Positions 34,842-42,779 of a stretch of DNA of 64,000 nt are shown here, piece by piece; position 1 is the stretch's first letter, and each line of letters begins with the position of its first letter. Where the stretch lies: NCBI GenBank assembly GCA_949959185.1, contig CATLIX010000001.1, forward strand, positions 1 to 64,000, written 5' to 3'. The translations under genes and the position numbers were made by a program. The notes below the pieces were generated by a model, which saw only the letters and a list, made by a program, of their open reading frames with translations, did not search any database and had not been told where the DNA came from. This DNA comes from an uncultured Eubacterium sp. GTDB taxonomy: Bacteria; Bacillota; Clostridia; Lachnospirales; Lachnospiraceae.

Positions 34842-35591
34842 ATGAAAACAGAATGGGATTATACAGAACTGGCAGCAGCATATTTGAAAAGGCCGGATTA
34901 CGCACAGACAGCTATTGATAAAATGTTACAGACAGCAGGAGTGCGGAAAGGTGATCTGGTTTGTGATGTTGGAGCCGGAGCAGCTCATCTGACCATAAAA
35001 CTGGCAGAATATGGCCTGGAAGTATTTGCTGTGGAGCCAAATGACGCCATGCGGGCAAACGGAATAGAGAGAACGAAAAAATTTGAGAATGTCAGATGGT
35101 TTGAAGGCGTTGGAGAACATACCGGTATGGAAACCGGAAAATTTGATATGGTGACGTTTGGATCTTCCTTTAATGTGTGTGACAGGCAGAAAGCACTGGT
35201 GGAGGCAAAAAGAATTTTAAAGGATAATGGATGGTTTGCCTGTATGTGGAATCACAGGGATTTGAATGACCCGTTGCAAAAGGAAATTGAGGCTGTATTA
35301 ATGCAGGAGATTGAAAATTACGGTTATGGGACCAGAAGAGAAGATCAGACGGGGGTGATTAATGAGAGCGGAAACTTCCGGGAAGTGGTTTTTGTGGAAG
35401 GAACCGTTATACATGAAGTTCTGTCAGAAGATTTTATTGAAGGCTGGAAATCCCATGGGACAGTTCAGAGGCAGTCAAAAGAAAAATTTCAGTATATCAA
35501 TGAGAGAATAAGAGAAGTGGTAGAAGGGAAAGGGCAGGAATATATTAAAATTCCTTATACTACCAGGATATGGATGGCGCAGGTAAAGTGA
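34842..35591 (+). CDS. class I SAM methyltransferase of the phosphoramidate operon (Cj1419-like)
   Basis: 249 residues. The SAM motif is VCDVGAGAAHLTIKLAEYG (about residue 40), followed by VFAVEPNDAMR. The N-terminus MKTEWDYTELAAAYLKRPDY is, as I recall the family, much like Cj1419. In C. jejuni this gene is one of two methyltransferases (Cj1419/Cj1420) assigned to O-methylation of the phosphoramidate. The place between the glutamine kinase and the amide hydrolase supports the same role. Confidence 0.8.
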   Translation: MKTEWDYTELAAAYLKRPDYAQTAIDKMLQTAGVRKGDLVCDVGAGAAHLTIKLAEYGLEVFAVEPNDAMRANGIERTKKFENVRWFEGVGEHTGMETGKFDMVTFGSSFNVCDRQKALVEAKRILKDNGWFACMWNHRDLNDPLQKEIEAVLMQEIENYGYGTRREDQTGVINESGNFREVVFVEGTVIHEVLSEDFIEGWKSHGTVQRQSKEKFQYINERIREVVEGKGQEYIKIPYTTRIWMAQVK

Positions 35592-35601
35592 GGAAACTGT
35601 A

Positions 35602-36210
35602 ATGAAAATCGTTTTATATACGCAGCGGGTAGAGGTCGTGGAAAGTTATGGAGAACGGAGAGACTGTGCAGATCAGTGCATTCCTGTTTTTCTGGAAAAG
35701 TGCGGATTTCTTCCGATTCCGCTGCCAAATGTTTTATCAGTAGCAGAAGAAATGATGTATCAGTTGAAGCCTGCCGGTCTTGTTCTGACCGGTGGGAACA
35801 GCCTGGTGAGGTATGGCGGACAGGCGCCTGAACGTGATGAGACAGAGAAAAAATTACTGGACATTGCATTGAAAGGGAACGTACCTGTTTTTGGTTTTTG
35901 CCGTGGAATGCAGGTGATTCTGGATTATTATGACTGTAGACTTGAGGAAATCAGTGGGCATGTGGCAGTTCGCCATAAGGTTCAGGGCAGTCTGGGGGAA
36001 TTTACCGTAAACAGTTATCATAATCAGGCATGTTTTCAGGTGAAGCGTCCTCTGGAAGTTCTGGCAATTTCAGAAGATGGAGTGATTGAGGCAGTTACGG
36101 ACCGGGAAAAAGGCATTCTGGCGGTTATGTGGCATCCTGAAAGAGAGTCAGAATTTTGTATGGAGGATATAAGACGATTACAGGATTTATTTGAAAAAGA
36201 GAGGAAATGA
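35602..36210 (+). CDS. class I glutamine-amidotransferase-like hydrolase (Cj1417-like gamma-glutamyl-CDP-amidate hydrolase)
   Basis: 202 residues of the gamma-glutamyl-GABA hydrolase family. The triad is visible: Cys100 in VFGFCRGMQ, His178 and Glu180 in MWHPERE. Cj1417 cleaves glutamate from CDP-L-glutamine to give cytidine diphosphoramidate. No putrescine-utilisation genes are near, and the gene is followed after one base by the cytidylyltransferase, so the phosphoramidate role is preferred. Confidence 0.82.
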   Translation: MKIVLYTQRVEVVESYGERRDCADQCIPVFLEKCGFLPIPLPNVLSVAEEMMYQLKPAGLVLTGGNSLVRYGGQAPERDETEKKLLDIALKGNVPVFGFCRGMQVILDYYDCRLEEISGHVAVRHKVQGSLGEFTVNSYHNQACFQVKRPLEVLAISEDGVIEAVTDREKGILAVMWHPERESEFCMEDIRRLQDLFEKERK

Positions 36211-36211
36211 G

Positions 36212-36991
36212 ATGAAAGTAATTATACTGGCAGCGGGGCAGGGAAGCAGGCTGCGTCCGTTGACGGAGCATTGTCCGAAATGTATGGTTGAGGTAAATGG
36301 AAGAAGCATTATAGAGCGGCAGCTTGATACCATGTACTCTTGTGGTATGAAAGAAGAAGATATTACGATTGTTGCTGGCTATAGAAGTGATGTGTTAAGA
36401 GAAAAGCTGCAGAAAACAGGCATTCATTTTATAATTAATGAAGAATTTGAAACAACGAATATGGTATGCTCTCTCATGTGTGCAAAGGATCTGATGGAAC
36501 GGGAGGATGATATTCTTATTTCGTATGGAGATATCATATACAGCGAAAAAGTCCTGAGGAAAATTCTGGAAACATCTGATGATATGTCGGTGATTGTGGA
36601 TGATGGCTGGTATGAATACTGGTCAGAAAGATGTGATAATCCACTGGATGATGCGGAGTCTCTCATGTTTGATGAGAATGATTATCTTACAGAAATCGGC
36701 CAGAGGACATCAGAACTGAAACATGTACAGTCTCAGTACATTGGCCTGATGCGATTCAGGGGACAGGGGTTAAAGAATGTACTTAATCTTGCAGCAGAGG
36801 CCAGAAGACGATCAGAAGCCGGAGAACAGCTTTGGAGAACAGAACGGAATTATGATAAGATGTATATGACAGATTTGCTGCAGGGCCTTGTTGATGAGAA
36901 TTATAAACTGAAAGCGGTACATATTCAGCGTGGCTGGTTTGAAATTGATGACTGTGATGATTTAAAGATTGTGGAGAAAAAGATAAAATAG
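36212..36991 (+). CDS. CTP:phosphoglutamine cytidylyltransferase (Cj1416-like)
   Basis: 259 residues. The nucleotidyltransferase signature ILAAGQGSRLRPLTEHCPK, the segment TTNMVCSLMCAKDL and the metal Asp in ISYGDIIY are those of the LicC-like group. ATG 36212 is used since the Rossmann strand begins there and AGAGGAAATGAG precedes; the upstream in-frame codon at 36191 lies inside the previous gene. Cj1416 couples glutamine phosphate to CMP. Its neighbours argue against a second choline enzyme. Confidence 0.82.
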   Translation: MKVIILAAGQGSRLRPLTEHCPKCMVEVNGRSIIERQLDTMYSCGMKEEDITIVAGYRSDVLREKLQKTGIHFIINEEFETTNMVCSLMCAKDLMEREDDILISYGDIIYSEKVLRKILETSDDMSVIVDDGWYEYWSERCDNPLDDAESLMFDENDYLTEIGQRTSELKHVQSQYIGLMRFRGQGLKNVLNLAAEARRRSEAGEQLWRTERNYDKMYMTDLLQGLVDENYKLKAVHIQRGWFEIDDCDDLKIVEKKIK

Positions 36992-37014
36992 TATCAGGCA
37001 GGAAAGGGCAGGAA

Positions 37015-37542
37015 ATGGCAGCAGTTTATTGGATTACAGGACTTTCAGGAGCAGGGAAAACCACTATTGGCAGGATATTTTATGAAAAATTAAAAACGAA
37101 GTATTCCGGTACAGTATTTCTGGATGGGGATATTATGAGGGAGATTTTTGGGAATGATCTTGGATATTCGGAAGCAGATCGAAGAAAATGTGCCATGCGA
37201 TATTCACGTTTATGCCATATGTTACAGAGTCAGGGATTAAATGTAATTTGCTGTACAATTTCCATGTTTGACAGTGTACGGGAATGGAATCGGGAAAATA
37301 TCGAAAATTATCATGAGATTTATGTAAAGGTTACCATGCAGACGCTGAAAAAACGTGACCAGAAAGGACTGTACAGTGCATATGAATCCGGAGAGGAAAA
37401 GGAGCTGGCAGGTTTTCAGGTAGGACTGGAAGAACCCAAATGTCCGGATTTGACAATTCAGAATGACGGGAATATATCTCCGGAGAAACAGGCAGAAAAG
37501 ATAATGAGTTTTTTTGAAAAATCAGGTAAGGAAGGTATGTAA
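37015..37542 (+). CDS. APS-kinase-family kinase (Cj1415-like cytidine diphosphoramidate kinase)
   Basis: 175 residues. The P-loop GLSGAGKTT spans residues 9-17; FLDGDIMREIFGNDLGYS is the substrate-binding segment of the adenylylsulfate kinase family. Cj1415, annotated cysC for years, was shown to phosphorylate the ribose 3'-OH of cytidine diphosphoramidate. No sulfurylase is encoded here, so APS kinase activity would be pointless in this operon. The gene sits in the same relative place as in C. jejuni. Confidence 0.84.
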   Translation: MAAVYWITGLSGAGKTTIGRIFYEKLKTKYSGTVFLDGDIMREIFGNDLGYSEADRRKCAMRYSRLCHMLQSQGLNVICCTISMFDSVREWNRENIENYHEIYVKVTMQTLKKRDQKGLYSAYESGEEKELAGFQVGLEEPKCPDLTIQNDGNISPEKQAEKIMSFFEKSGKEGM

Positions 37543-37544
37543 TT

Positions 37545-38672
37545 GTGGGAAACAGAATTTGTCCTGTATGCGGCGGGAATCATACAGAGATGATCAGGAA
37601 AATTGAAATGAGAGTTCCGGAAAATTATCGTCTGCCGGATTCCTATAATGTGGTGGTATGTGATAACTGTGGATTTGTTTATGCAGATACAGCGGCGTCT
37701 ATGGAAGATCTGGACTGGTATTACAGTAATTTTAATTTTTATGGTGATGACAGCAAAGATGATAACAGTCTTCGTTTTGAAATGGTGGAAGAGTTTTTAT
37801 TGAAATATATTACAAAAGAGTCTGTGATGTTGGAGATAGGGGCAGGAAACGGACGATTTGAAGTGGCATTAAAGCAGCATGGGTATTCAAATATTACGGG
37901 AGCAGATCCCTCTGAGGAAAGTGTGAGGCGTTTACGAGAAACGGGAATTGAGGCGTATGTTGCAAGTATTTACTCTGAAGTTGCACCGGAAGAAACAGAA
38001 AAGTATGATTGTATTTTCCTGTTTGAGGTGGCAGAGCATTTGCTGATTCCAGGAAAAGGGATGGATAATGTTGCAAAGATGTTGAAAAAAAATGGTGTAT
38101 TCATGATAAGTGTTCCTGATTATTCAGAAATCGAAGATGATATGTCCAGTATTCCCAACCATTTTAATCTGGAGCATATTAATTATTTTTCAGCAAAATC
38201 GCTGGATTATCTGATGGCCCTGCATGGTATGGAACGAATTGCACAGAAACATGATGCGATAGATTTGATACAGGTTTACCGTAAGGCAGATCAGACAGTA
38301 TTGCCTGAGAAGGATACTGCTACAAAAAATGCGGTTTGTTCTTATTTTCGACGCCAGGAGGAGCGTGCAGAACGGATAAAATCGGTTATAGAAACGTTAA
38401 AAAAAGAAAAAACAGAACTGGTGATCTGGGGAACAGGTTCTTATGTGATGAGTTTGCTGGCGACTACAAATTTATCACAATGTAACATAAAAGGATTTGT
38501 TGATAACAATAAAATTAAGCAGGGAATGGTAATATACGGATATACAGTATATTCACCTGAATATTTGAAGGATCAGCATTGTACAGTTTTAATCTGTTCT
38601 ATGTTGTATGGAGAAAGGATCAGAGAACAGTTGGAAGATATGCATACAGAGAATGAAGTTGTTCTTTTGTAG
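37545..38672 (+). CDS. zinc-ribbon SAM methyltransferase with C-terminal Rossmann-like domain
   Basis: 375 residues from GTG 37545 after AAGGAAGG. CPVCGG and CDNCGF (residues 6-42) form a zinc ribbon as in sugar C-methyltransferases. The SAM site is VMLEIGAGNGRFEVAL (about 93), then FLFEVAEHLLIPG. From about residue 287 (ELVIWGTGSYVMSLL) the Rossmann-like unit typical of this island follows. By position it is the Cj1420 counterpart of the phosphoramidate operon, but its domains could equally suit C-methylation of a keto sugar. Confidence 0.75.
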   Translation: MGNRICPVCGGNHTEMIRKIEMRVPENYRLPDSYNVVVCDNCGFVYADTAASMEDLDWYYSNFNFYGDDSKDDNSLRFEMVEEFLLKYITKESVMLEIGAGNGRFEVALKQHGYSNITGADPSEESVRRLRETGIEAYVASIYSEVAPEETEKYDCIFLFEVAEHLLIPGKGMDNVAKMLKKNGVFMISVPDYSEIEDDMSSIPNHFNLEHINYFSAKSLDYLMALHGMERIAQKHDAIDLIQVYRKADQTVLPEKDTATKNAVCSYFRRQEERAERIKSVIETLKKEKTELVIWGTGSYVMSLLATTNLSQCNIKGFVDNNKIKQGMVIYGYTVYSPEYLKDQHCTVLICSMLYGERIREQLEDMHTENEVVLL

Positions 38673-38695
38673 ACGGAAGCAATAGAGGTAAGCAG

Positions 38696-39472
38696 ATGAA
38701 AGTAATTATACTGGCAGGCGGCCTGCCAAGCACATTGATAGAAGAAAACGAGAAAATGCCAAAACCAATGGCAGAGATTGGCGGAAGACCTATTTTATGG
38801 CATATTATGAAGCAATATGCCCATTATGGCTATAATGATTTTATTATCTGTACCGGATATAAAGGCGAGGCAATCAAAGAATATTTTATGAATTTTTATA
38901 TTTATCAGTCTGATATTACGGTAGATTTGCAGACAAATGATGTGGAAATACACCGGAAACAGACAGAAGACTGGAAAGTGTCTGTCATTGACACAGGACG
39001 TGATTCATCTGTGACAGACCGTCTGTATATGGCGGGAGAATACAGTGGGAATGAAACGGTGCTTGTGACCTATGGAGACTGTCTGTCCAATATTGATGTC
39101 CGGAAAATGGCGGAGCAGCACAGGGCACATGGGGATATCGCTACTTTTGCAGTAGCCCATCCCACCGGGCGAAATGAGATACTGGCCTTAAGCGATACTG
39201 GTAAATATGAAGGTATTACAGATAAACCCTCCGCAAGTGAGGCCTGGGTAAATGCCTGCAGTATGGTACTGGAGCCTGAGGCAATTCCTTATTTTGCCCC
39301 GGATTTTCCTGGCAGAGCTGCCACGCTGATGGAATGTCTGGCACGGGAACAGGCGGTGCAGACATATCAACATGAAGGATTCTGGTCACCAGTTGAAACG
39401 ATCCGAGATAAGACCTGGCTGGATAATCTGTGGAGGAGTGGAGAAGCACCATGGAAAGTCTGGGAGGATTAG
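38696..39472 (+). CDS. RfbF-like sugar-1-phosphate cytidylyltransferase homologue with altered signature
   Basis: 258 residues, a paralogue of the RfbF at 43876 (PKPMAEIGGRPILWHIMKQYA, YKGEAIKEYF, FWSPVETIRDK). The nucleotide-binding signature, GGKGTR in RfbF, reads GGLPST here, so the conserved Gly-Thr-Arg is lost and the triphosphate may not be bound normally. The metal-binding segment TYGDCLSNIDV is kept. It may be inactive, regulatory or of changed specificity. It lies directly behind the phosphoramidate operon and before a glycosyltransferase. Confidence 0.8.
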   Translation: MKVIILAGGLPSTLIEENEKMPKPMAEIGGRPILWHIMKQYAHYGYNDFIICTGYKGEAIKEYFMNFYIYQSDITVDLQTNDVEIHRKQTEDWKVSVIDTGRDSSVTDRLYMAGEYSGNETVLVTYGDCLSNIDVRKMAEQHRAHGDIATFAVAHPTGRNEILALSDTGKYEGITDKPSASEAWVNACSMVLEPEAIPYFAPDFPGRAATLMECLAREQAVQTYQHEGFWSPVETIRDKTWLDNLWRSGEAPWKVWED

Positions 39473-39477
39473 AGAAA

Positions 39478-41964
39478 GTGAGCAGCATTATGTATTATTA
39501 TATTTTGTGCCCTGCTGAAACGGAATCTGGAGGCCCTGAGTTGGCACATCAGCTTTGTCATATGTTATCGAAGTTGGGGTATCAGGCATATATGTATTAT
39601 GTGCGCAGCGGTCAAAATGAGCCGGTAGATACAGAAGTCTGCGAAAGATATCTGAAATATGATACGGAGCATATAAAGAAAATTTCTGAAATGAAGAGAG
39701 ATTCTGTTGTGATTGTACCAGAAGGCTGGACAGGTCGGGTTGAGACAATCCCTGTCGGGGAAAAGGTAATATGGTGGATGAGTGTTGACAATTATATAAG
39801 CAGCACTGGTGAGAAAAACCTGAAATATCTGGAAAAGGAAGCAGCTTATCATCTTGTACAGTCTCAGTATGCCAGAAATTATCTGCTGGAGCGCACCTGT
39901 ATCTCTCCGGACAGAATTTTATTTGTATCCGATTATATCGGAGACAGTTATGGGCAGTTTATTTTGCCAGCAGAATGTCGTCAGGATATGGCTTTATATA
40001 ATCCCAGAAAAGGGTATGAGGATATATGTCCGTTAATAGAAAAAACACCCTGGCTGAAATGGGTTCCTCTGGAAGGGCTTAGTGAAAAGCAGATGGCGGT
40101 TGTAATGCAGGTGGCTAAAATATATGTGGATTTTGGAGGCCATCCCGGAAAAGACAGAATACCAAGGGAGGCGGCAAGTTGCGGCTGTTGCGTAATTACT
40201 AACCGGAAGGGAAGTGCAGCTTTTTATGAAGATATTCCCATTGAAGACAAATATAAGTTTGAGAATGTATACAGTTCTTATGATGAAATAGCAGTGTTGC
40301 TTAAAGATATTTGTGCACATTTTGAACTTCATATGAAGAAATTTGAAGAATATCGTCAGTTTATCGCCGGAGAAAAAGAAAGATTTGCAGGAGATGTGGA
40401 AAAGATGGCAGAAATTTTTCAGCAGGAGTTTGGAATGAAAAGAAAAAATATTCTGTTGATAAAAACAGTATCGCGTTATGCTTCTTCAGAACGATATATC
40501 GAAGAATGGGCATTGGCCATGCGGAAACTGGGGTGTAATACCTGTACTCTGGATGGATGGTCTCTGGCGCAGCCCATGTTATATAATCATGTACTTGCGA
40601 AATATAAATTTGATATGGTTCTGGATTTGAACGGTGTATGCTGTGACTGGGGAATTACGAGAAATCTTTCAACGGAAAGCATATACGGTATTTATCTGTG
40701 TGATCCGCCTGTTGGAGTTGGGGCCCATCTGAATCAGGCAGATGACAGGACAATTGTGTTTGGATGTGACAGAAACTTCTGTGATTACATAGATAAATTT
40801 TTTCCAATGGTTAAACACACATCGTTTATTCCGTTGTCAGGAAGCGCACGTCCGGAATATATACCGTATGAAAAGCGGACTCTGGATATTATATTTACCG
40901 GAACCTGGCAGGATCCGGAGCAAATAAAGAAAGAATTATCAGAACGGTTTGGACAGGGCGGTGTACTGTTAAAATTTTTGGAAGACATGCTGGAAGATAT
41001 TATTGTAAATTCACAGTATACGCTGGAGGAATGTCTGTCCAGAACATTGAAGAAGTATAATCAGGAAGTAAGTGATGCAGATTTTCATGAACTGATGGGT
41101 GAATTTTTTAAAGTTGATTTTTATGCCCGTTTTTATTATCGGGACAAAGTAATCCGTGCATTATTGGATGACGGCCTGACCATTCATGTGTTTGGACAGG
41201 GGTGGGAGAATTTTTATTCGGAACATATGGAAAATCTTGTGATTCATGAAGGCGGTGCTTATGCAGCAGAAAAAGCGCTGGCAGACGCCAGAATTGCTCT
41301 GAATATTATGCCCTGGTTTAAGGATGCTTTTCAGGAGAGAATCGCAGCGGCCATGTTGAGTAAAGCTGTTGCGGTTACAGATGAAAGTAAGTATACTGTG
41401 GAGAATTTTAGGGATAATGAAGAGCTGATTATTTTTTCATTAAAAGATGTTGAATCCCTGTCCGGACGTCTGAAATATCTGCTGTCACATCAGGAGGAAG
41501 CAGCTGAAATTGCAGAGAATGGTTACCGGAAAGCTCAGAAGAACCATACCTGGTATAACCGCACATATGATATGCTGAGGAAAACAGAAGAAGATTTCGG
41601 TGTTTCTCTGATTCAGGAAGGAGAGGGGAAATGTCTGGAATTCGATCTGGAATATCCCAATGAGCAGTCGGTCAGGCTTGACGCAGTGTATGAATTATAT
41701 AAAATGGCAGACCTGGCTGACCATGATGCAGGAAAAATTGAAAGGCTGACAGAAGGAGATATGAATTTTCTGGAAGGAAAGTTTGAGAATTTTAACCGTC
41801 AGTTTGGAAAGCGCCTGGAGGGTATGGATTTGAGTGATATTGTGCGAAACCATATGTCTGATTCAGACAAAGGGAACTGGAAAAATGCCGTAGAATTGTT
41901 TTCCATGCAGTGTAAAGCCCTTGCCGGAAAGCTGCTGCTGGAAGAAAAAGGGATGAAACTGTAA
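39478..41964 (+). CDS. large two-domain glycosyltransferase-like protein
   Basis: 828 residues. The start is GTG 39478: GGGAGGA ends 9 bases upstream and the previous stop is at 39472; frames open further upstream but within that gene. Residues about 1-330 resemble a GT-B domain ending in YVDFGGHPGKDRIPREAAS with its Glu. The second half holds another GT-B module (RIALNIMPWFKDAFQERIAA, HEGGAYAAEKALADA) like CgeB/Glyco_trans_1_2. A helical tail follows. It could add two sugars in turn; this is inference. Confidence 0.78.
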   Translation: MSSIMYYYILCPAETESGGPELAHQLCHMLSKLGYQAYMYYVRSGQNEPVDTEVCERYLKYDTEHIKKISEMKRDSVVIVPEGWTGRVETIPVGEKVIWWMSVDNYISSTGEKNLKYLEKEAAYHLVQSQYARNYLLERTCISPDRILFVSDYIGDSYGQFILPAECRQDMALYNPRKGYEDICPLIEKTPWLKWVPLEGLSEKQMAVVMQVAKIYVDFGGHPGKDRIPREAASCGCCVITNRKGSAAFYEDIPIEDKYKFENVYSSYDEIAVLLKDICAHFELHMKKFEEYRQFIAGEKERFAGDVEKMAEIFQQEFGMKRKNILLIKTVSRYASSERYIEEWALAMRKLGCNTCTLDGWSLAQPMLYNHVLAKYKFDMVLDLNGVCCDWGITRNLSTESIYGIYLCDPPVGVGAHLNQADDRTIVFGCDRNFCDYIDKFFPMVKHTSFIPLSGSARPEYIPYEKRTLDIIFTGTWQDPEQIKKELSERFGQGGVLLKFLEDMLEDIIVNSQYTLEECLSRTLKKYNQEVSDADFHELMGEFFKVDFYARFYYRDKVIRALLDDGLTIHVFGQGWENFYSEHMENLVIHEGGAYAAEKALADARIALNIMPWFKDAFQERIAAAMLSKAVAVTDESKYTVENFRDNEELIIFSLKDVESLSGRLKYLLSHQEEAAEIAENGYRKAQKNHTWYNRTYDMLRKTEEDFGVSLIQEGEGKCLEFDLEYPNEQSVRLDAVYELYKMADLADHDAGKIERLTEGDMNFLEGKFENFNRQFGKRLEGMDLSDIVRNHMSDSDKGNWKNAVELFSMQCKALAGKLLLEEKGMKL

Positions 41965-42074
41965 ATGGACAGGTTGCTGTTTCATTTATGGCAGGAACAG
42001 CAGAAATCGAAATGTACTATTCCTCACATATCGCACGAATTTCACTGGATTTCCCGAAAAAATGTTCGATATCA

Positions 42075-42103
42075 TTGATTTTTACCTTATAATCACATAT
42101 AAT
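42075..42103 (+). promoter_or_regulatory. sigma-A promoter of the toxin-antitoxin pair
   Basis: TTGATT (42075-42080), 17 bases, TATAAT (42098-42103), about 34 bases before the antitoxin ATG. The 41965-42136 gap holds nothing else recognised. Confidence 0.6.
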
Positions 42104-42136
42104 AAAAATAAGATGATAAGAAAGGTGGAATTTAGG

Positions 42137-42364
42137 ATGGTTGTCACAGCTACGGAGTTTAAGACTAATTTCGGTAAATATCTTGAAATGATTGCCCAGG
42201 AAGATATTTTTATTACCCGTAATGGGAAAACGGTCGCAAAAGTTATAAATCCACAGGTTTCTGCAGTAGAGTCCCTTCGAGGACTGCTGAAAGATATTCC
42301 CTCTGATATTGATACAGATTTTTTAAGAGAGGAGCGGCTGTCTGAGTATGAGGATCATGTGTGA
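42137..42364 (+). CDS. Phd/YefM-family antitoxin
   Basis: 75 residues. TATEFKTNFGKYLEMI, ITRNGKTVAKVI is the DNA-binding and dimerisation fold of Phd/YefM antitoxins; the acidic C-terminal tail (DIDTDFLREERLSEYED) would neutralise the toxin. ATG 42137 follows AGGTGG; the upstream open frame adds 25 unlikely residues. Its end overlaps the toxin start by 17 bases, typical of such pairs, and it probably represses its own promoter. Confidence 0.86.
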   Translation: MVVTATEFKTNFGKYLEMIAQEDIFITRNGKTVAKVINPQVSAVESLRGLLKDIPSDIDTDFLREERLSEYEDHV

Positions 42365-42761
42365 CACCAATGTCATTATTGATGTATTGCTGGAACGAGC
42401 GCCTTTTGTGGAAGATTCCTGCAGGATTTTAAGTCTCTGTGAGGAACATAAAGCAGATGGATTTGTATCTGCTTCCTCTGTGACCGATATTTATTATCTT
42501 GTAAGGAAATATATGCACAGTACGGAACTTGCATACCATGCAGTTGGGAAACTTCTGGAGATTGTCCGTGTATGCGATGTTACGAATAATGATGTACTTA
42601 TGGCATTTCAGAGAAAAGCGAAAGATTTTGAAGGCTGCCTTATGGCTGTCTGTGCAAAATCCAGTCATTGTGATTATATTGTTACCAGGAATAAAAAAGA
42701 TTTCGAGGGATTTGATATCCCGGTACTTACCCCATCTGAGCTGCTTTTGCAGATGAAATAA
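42348..42761 (+). CDS. PIN-domain toxin (VapC-like ribonuclease)
   Basis: 137 residues. PIN metal ligands are present: Asp in CDTNVIIDVLLE, Asp/Glu in KDFEGCLMAVCA and Asp in TRNKKDFEGF. VapC-type enzymes cut tRNA or rRNA. Together with the antitoxin it forms a complete pair inside the glycan island at the boundary where base composition changes, so it may stabilise the region. Confidence 0.86.
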   Translation: MRIMCDTNVIIDVLLERAPFVEDSCRILSLCEEHKADGFVSASSVTDIYYLVRKYMHSTELAYHAVGKLLEIVRVCDVTNNDVLMAFQRKAKDFEGCLMAVCAKSSHCDYIVTRNKKDFEGFDIPVLTPSELLLQMK

Positions 42762-42779
42762 CACCTACGGAGGAACCCC

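Noticed and set aside
37015-37542. Adenylylsulfate kinase for sulfate assimilation
   Set aside because: No ATP sulfurylase or APS/PAPS reductase nearby; neighbours match the Cj1415 context.
42046-42072. Third sigma-28 promoter ahead of the antitoxin (TTCGATAT at 42065)
   Set aside because: The -35 position reads TGGA, not TAAA, and a good sigma-A promoter lies just downstream.
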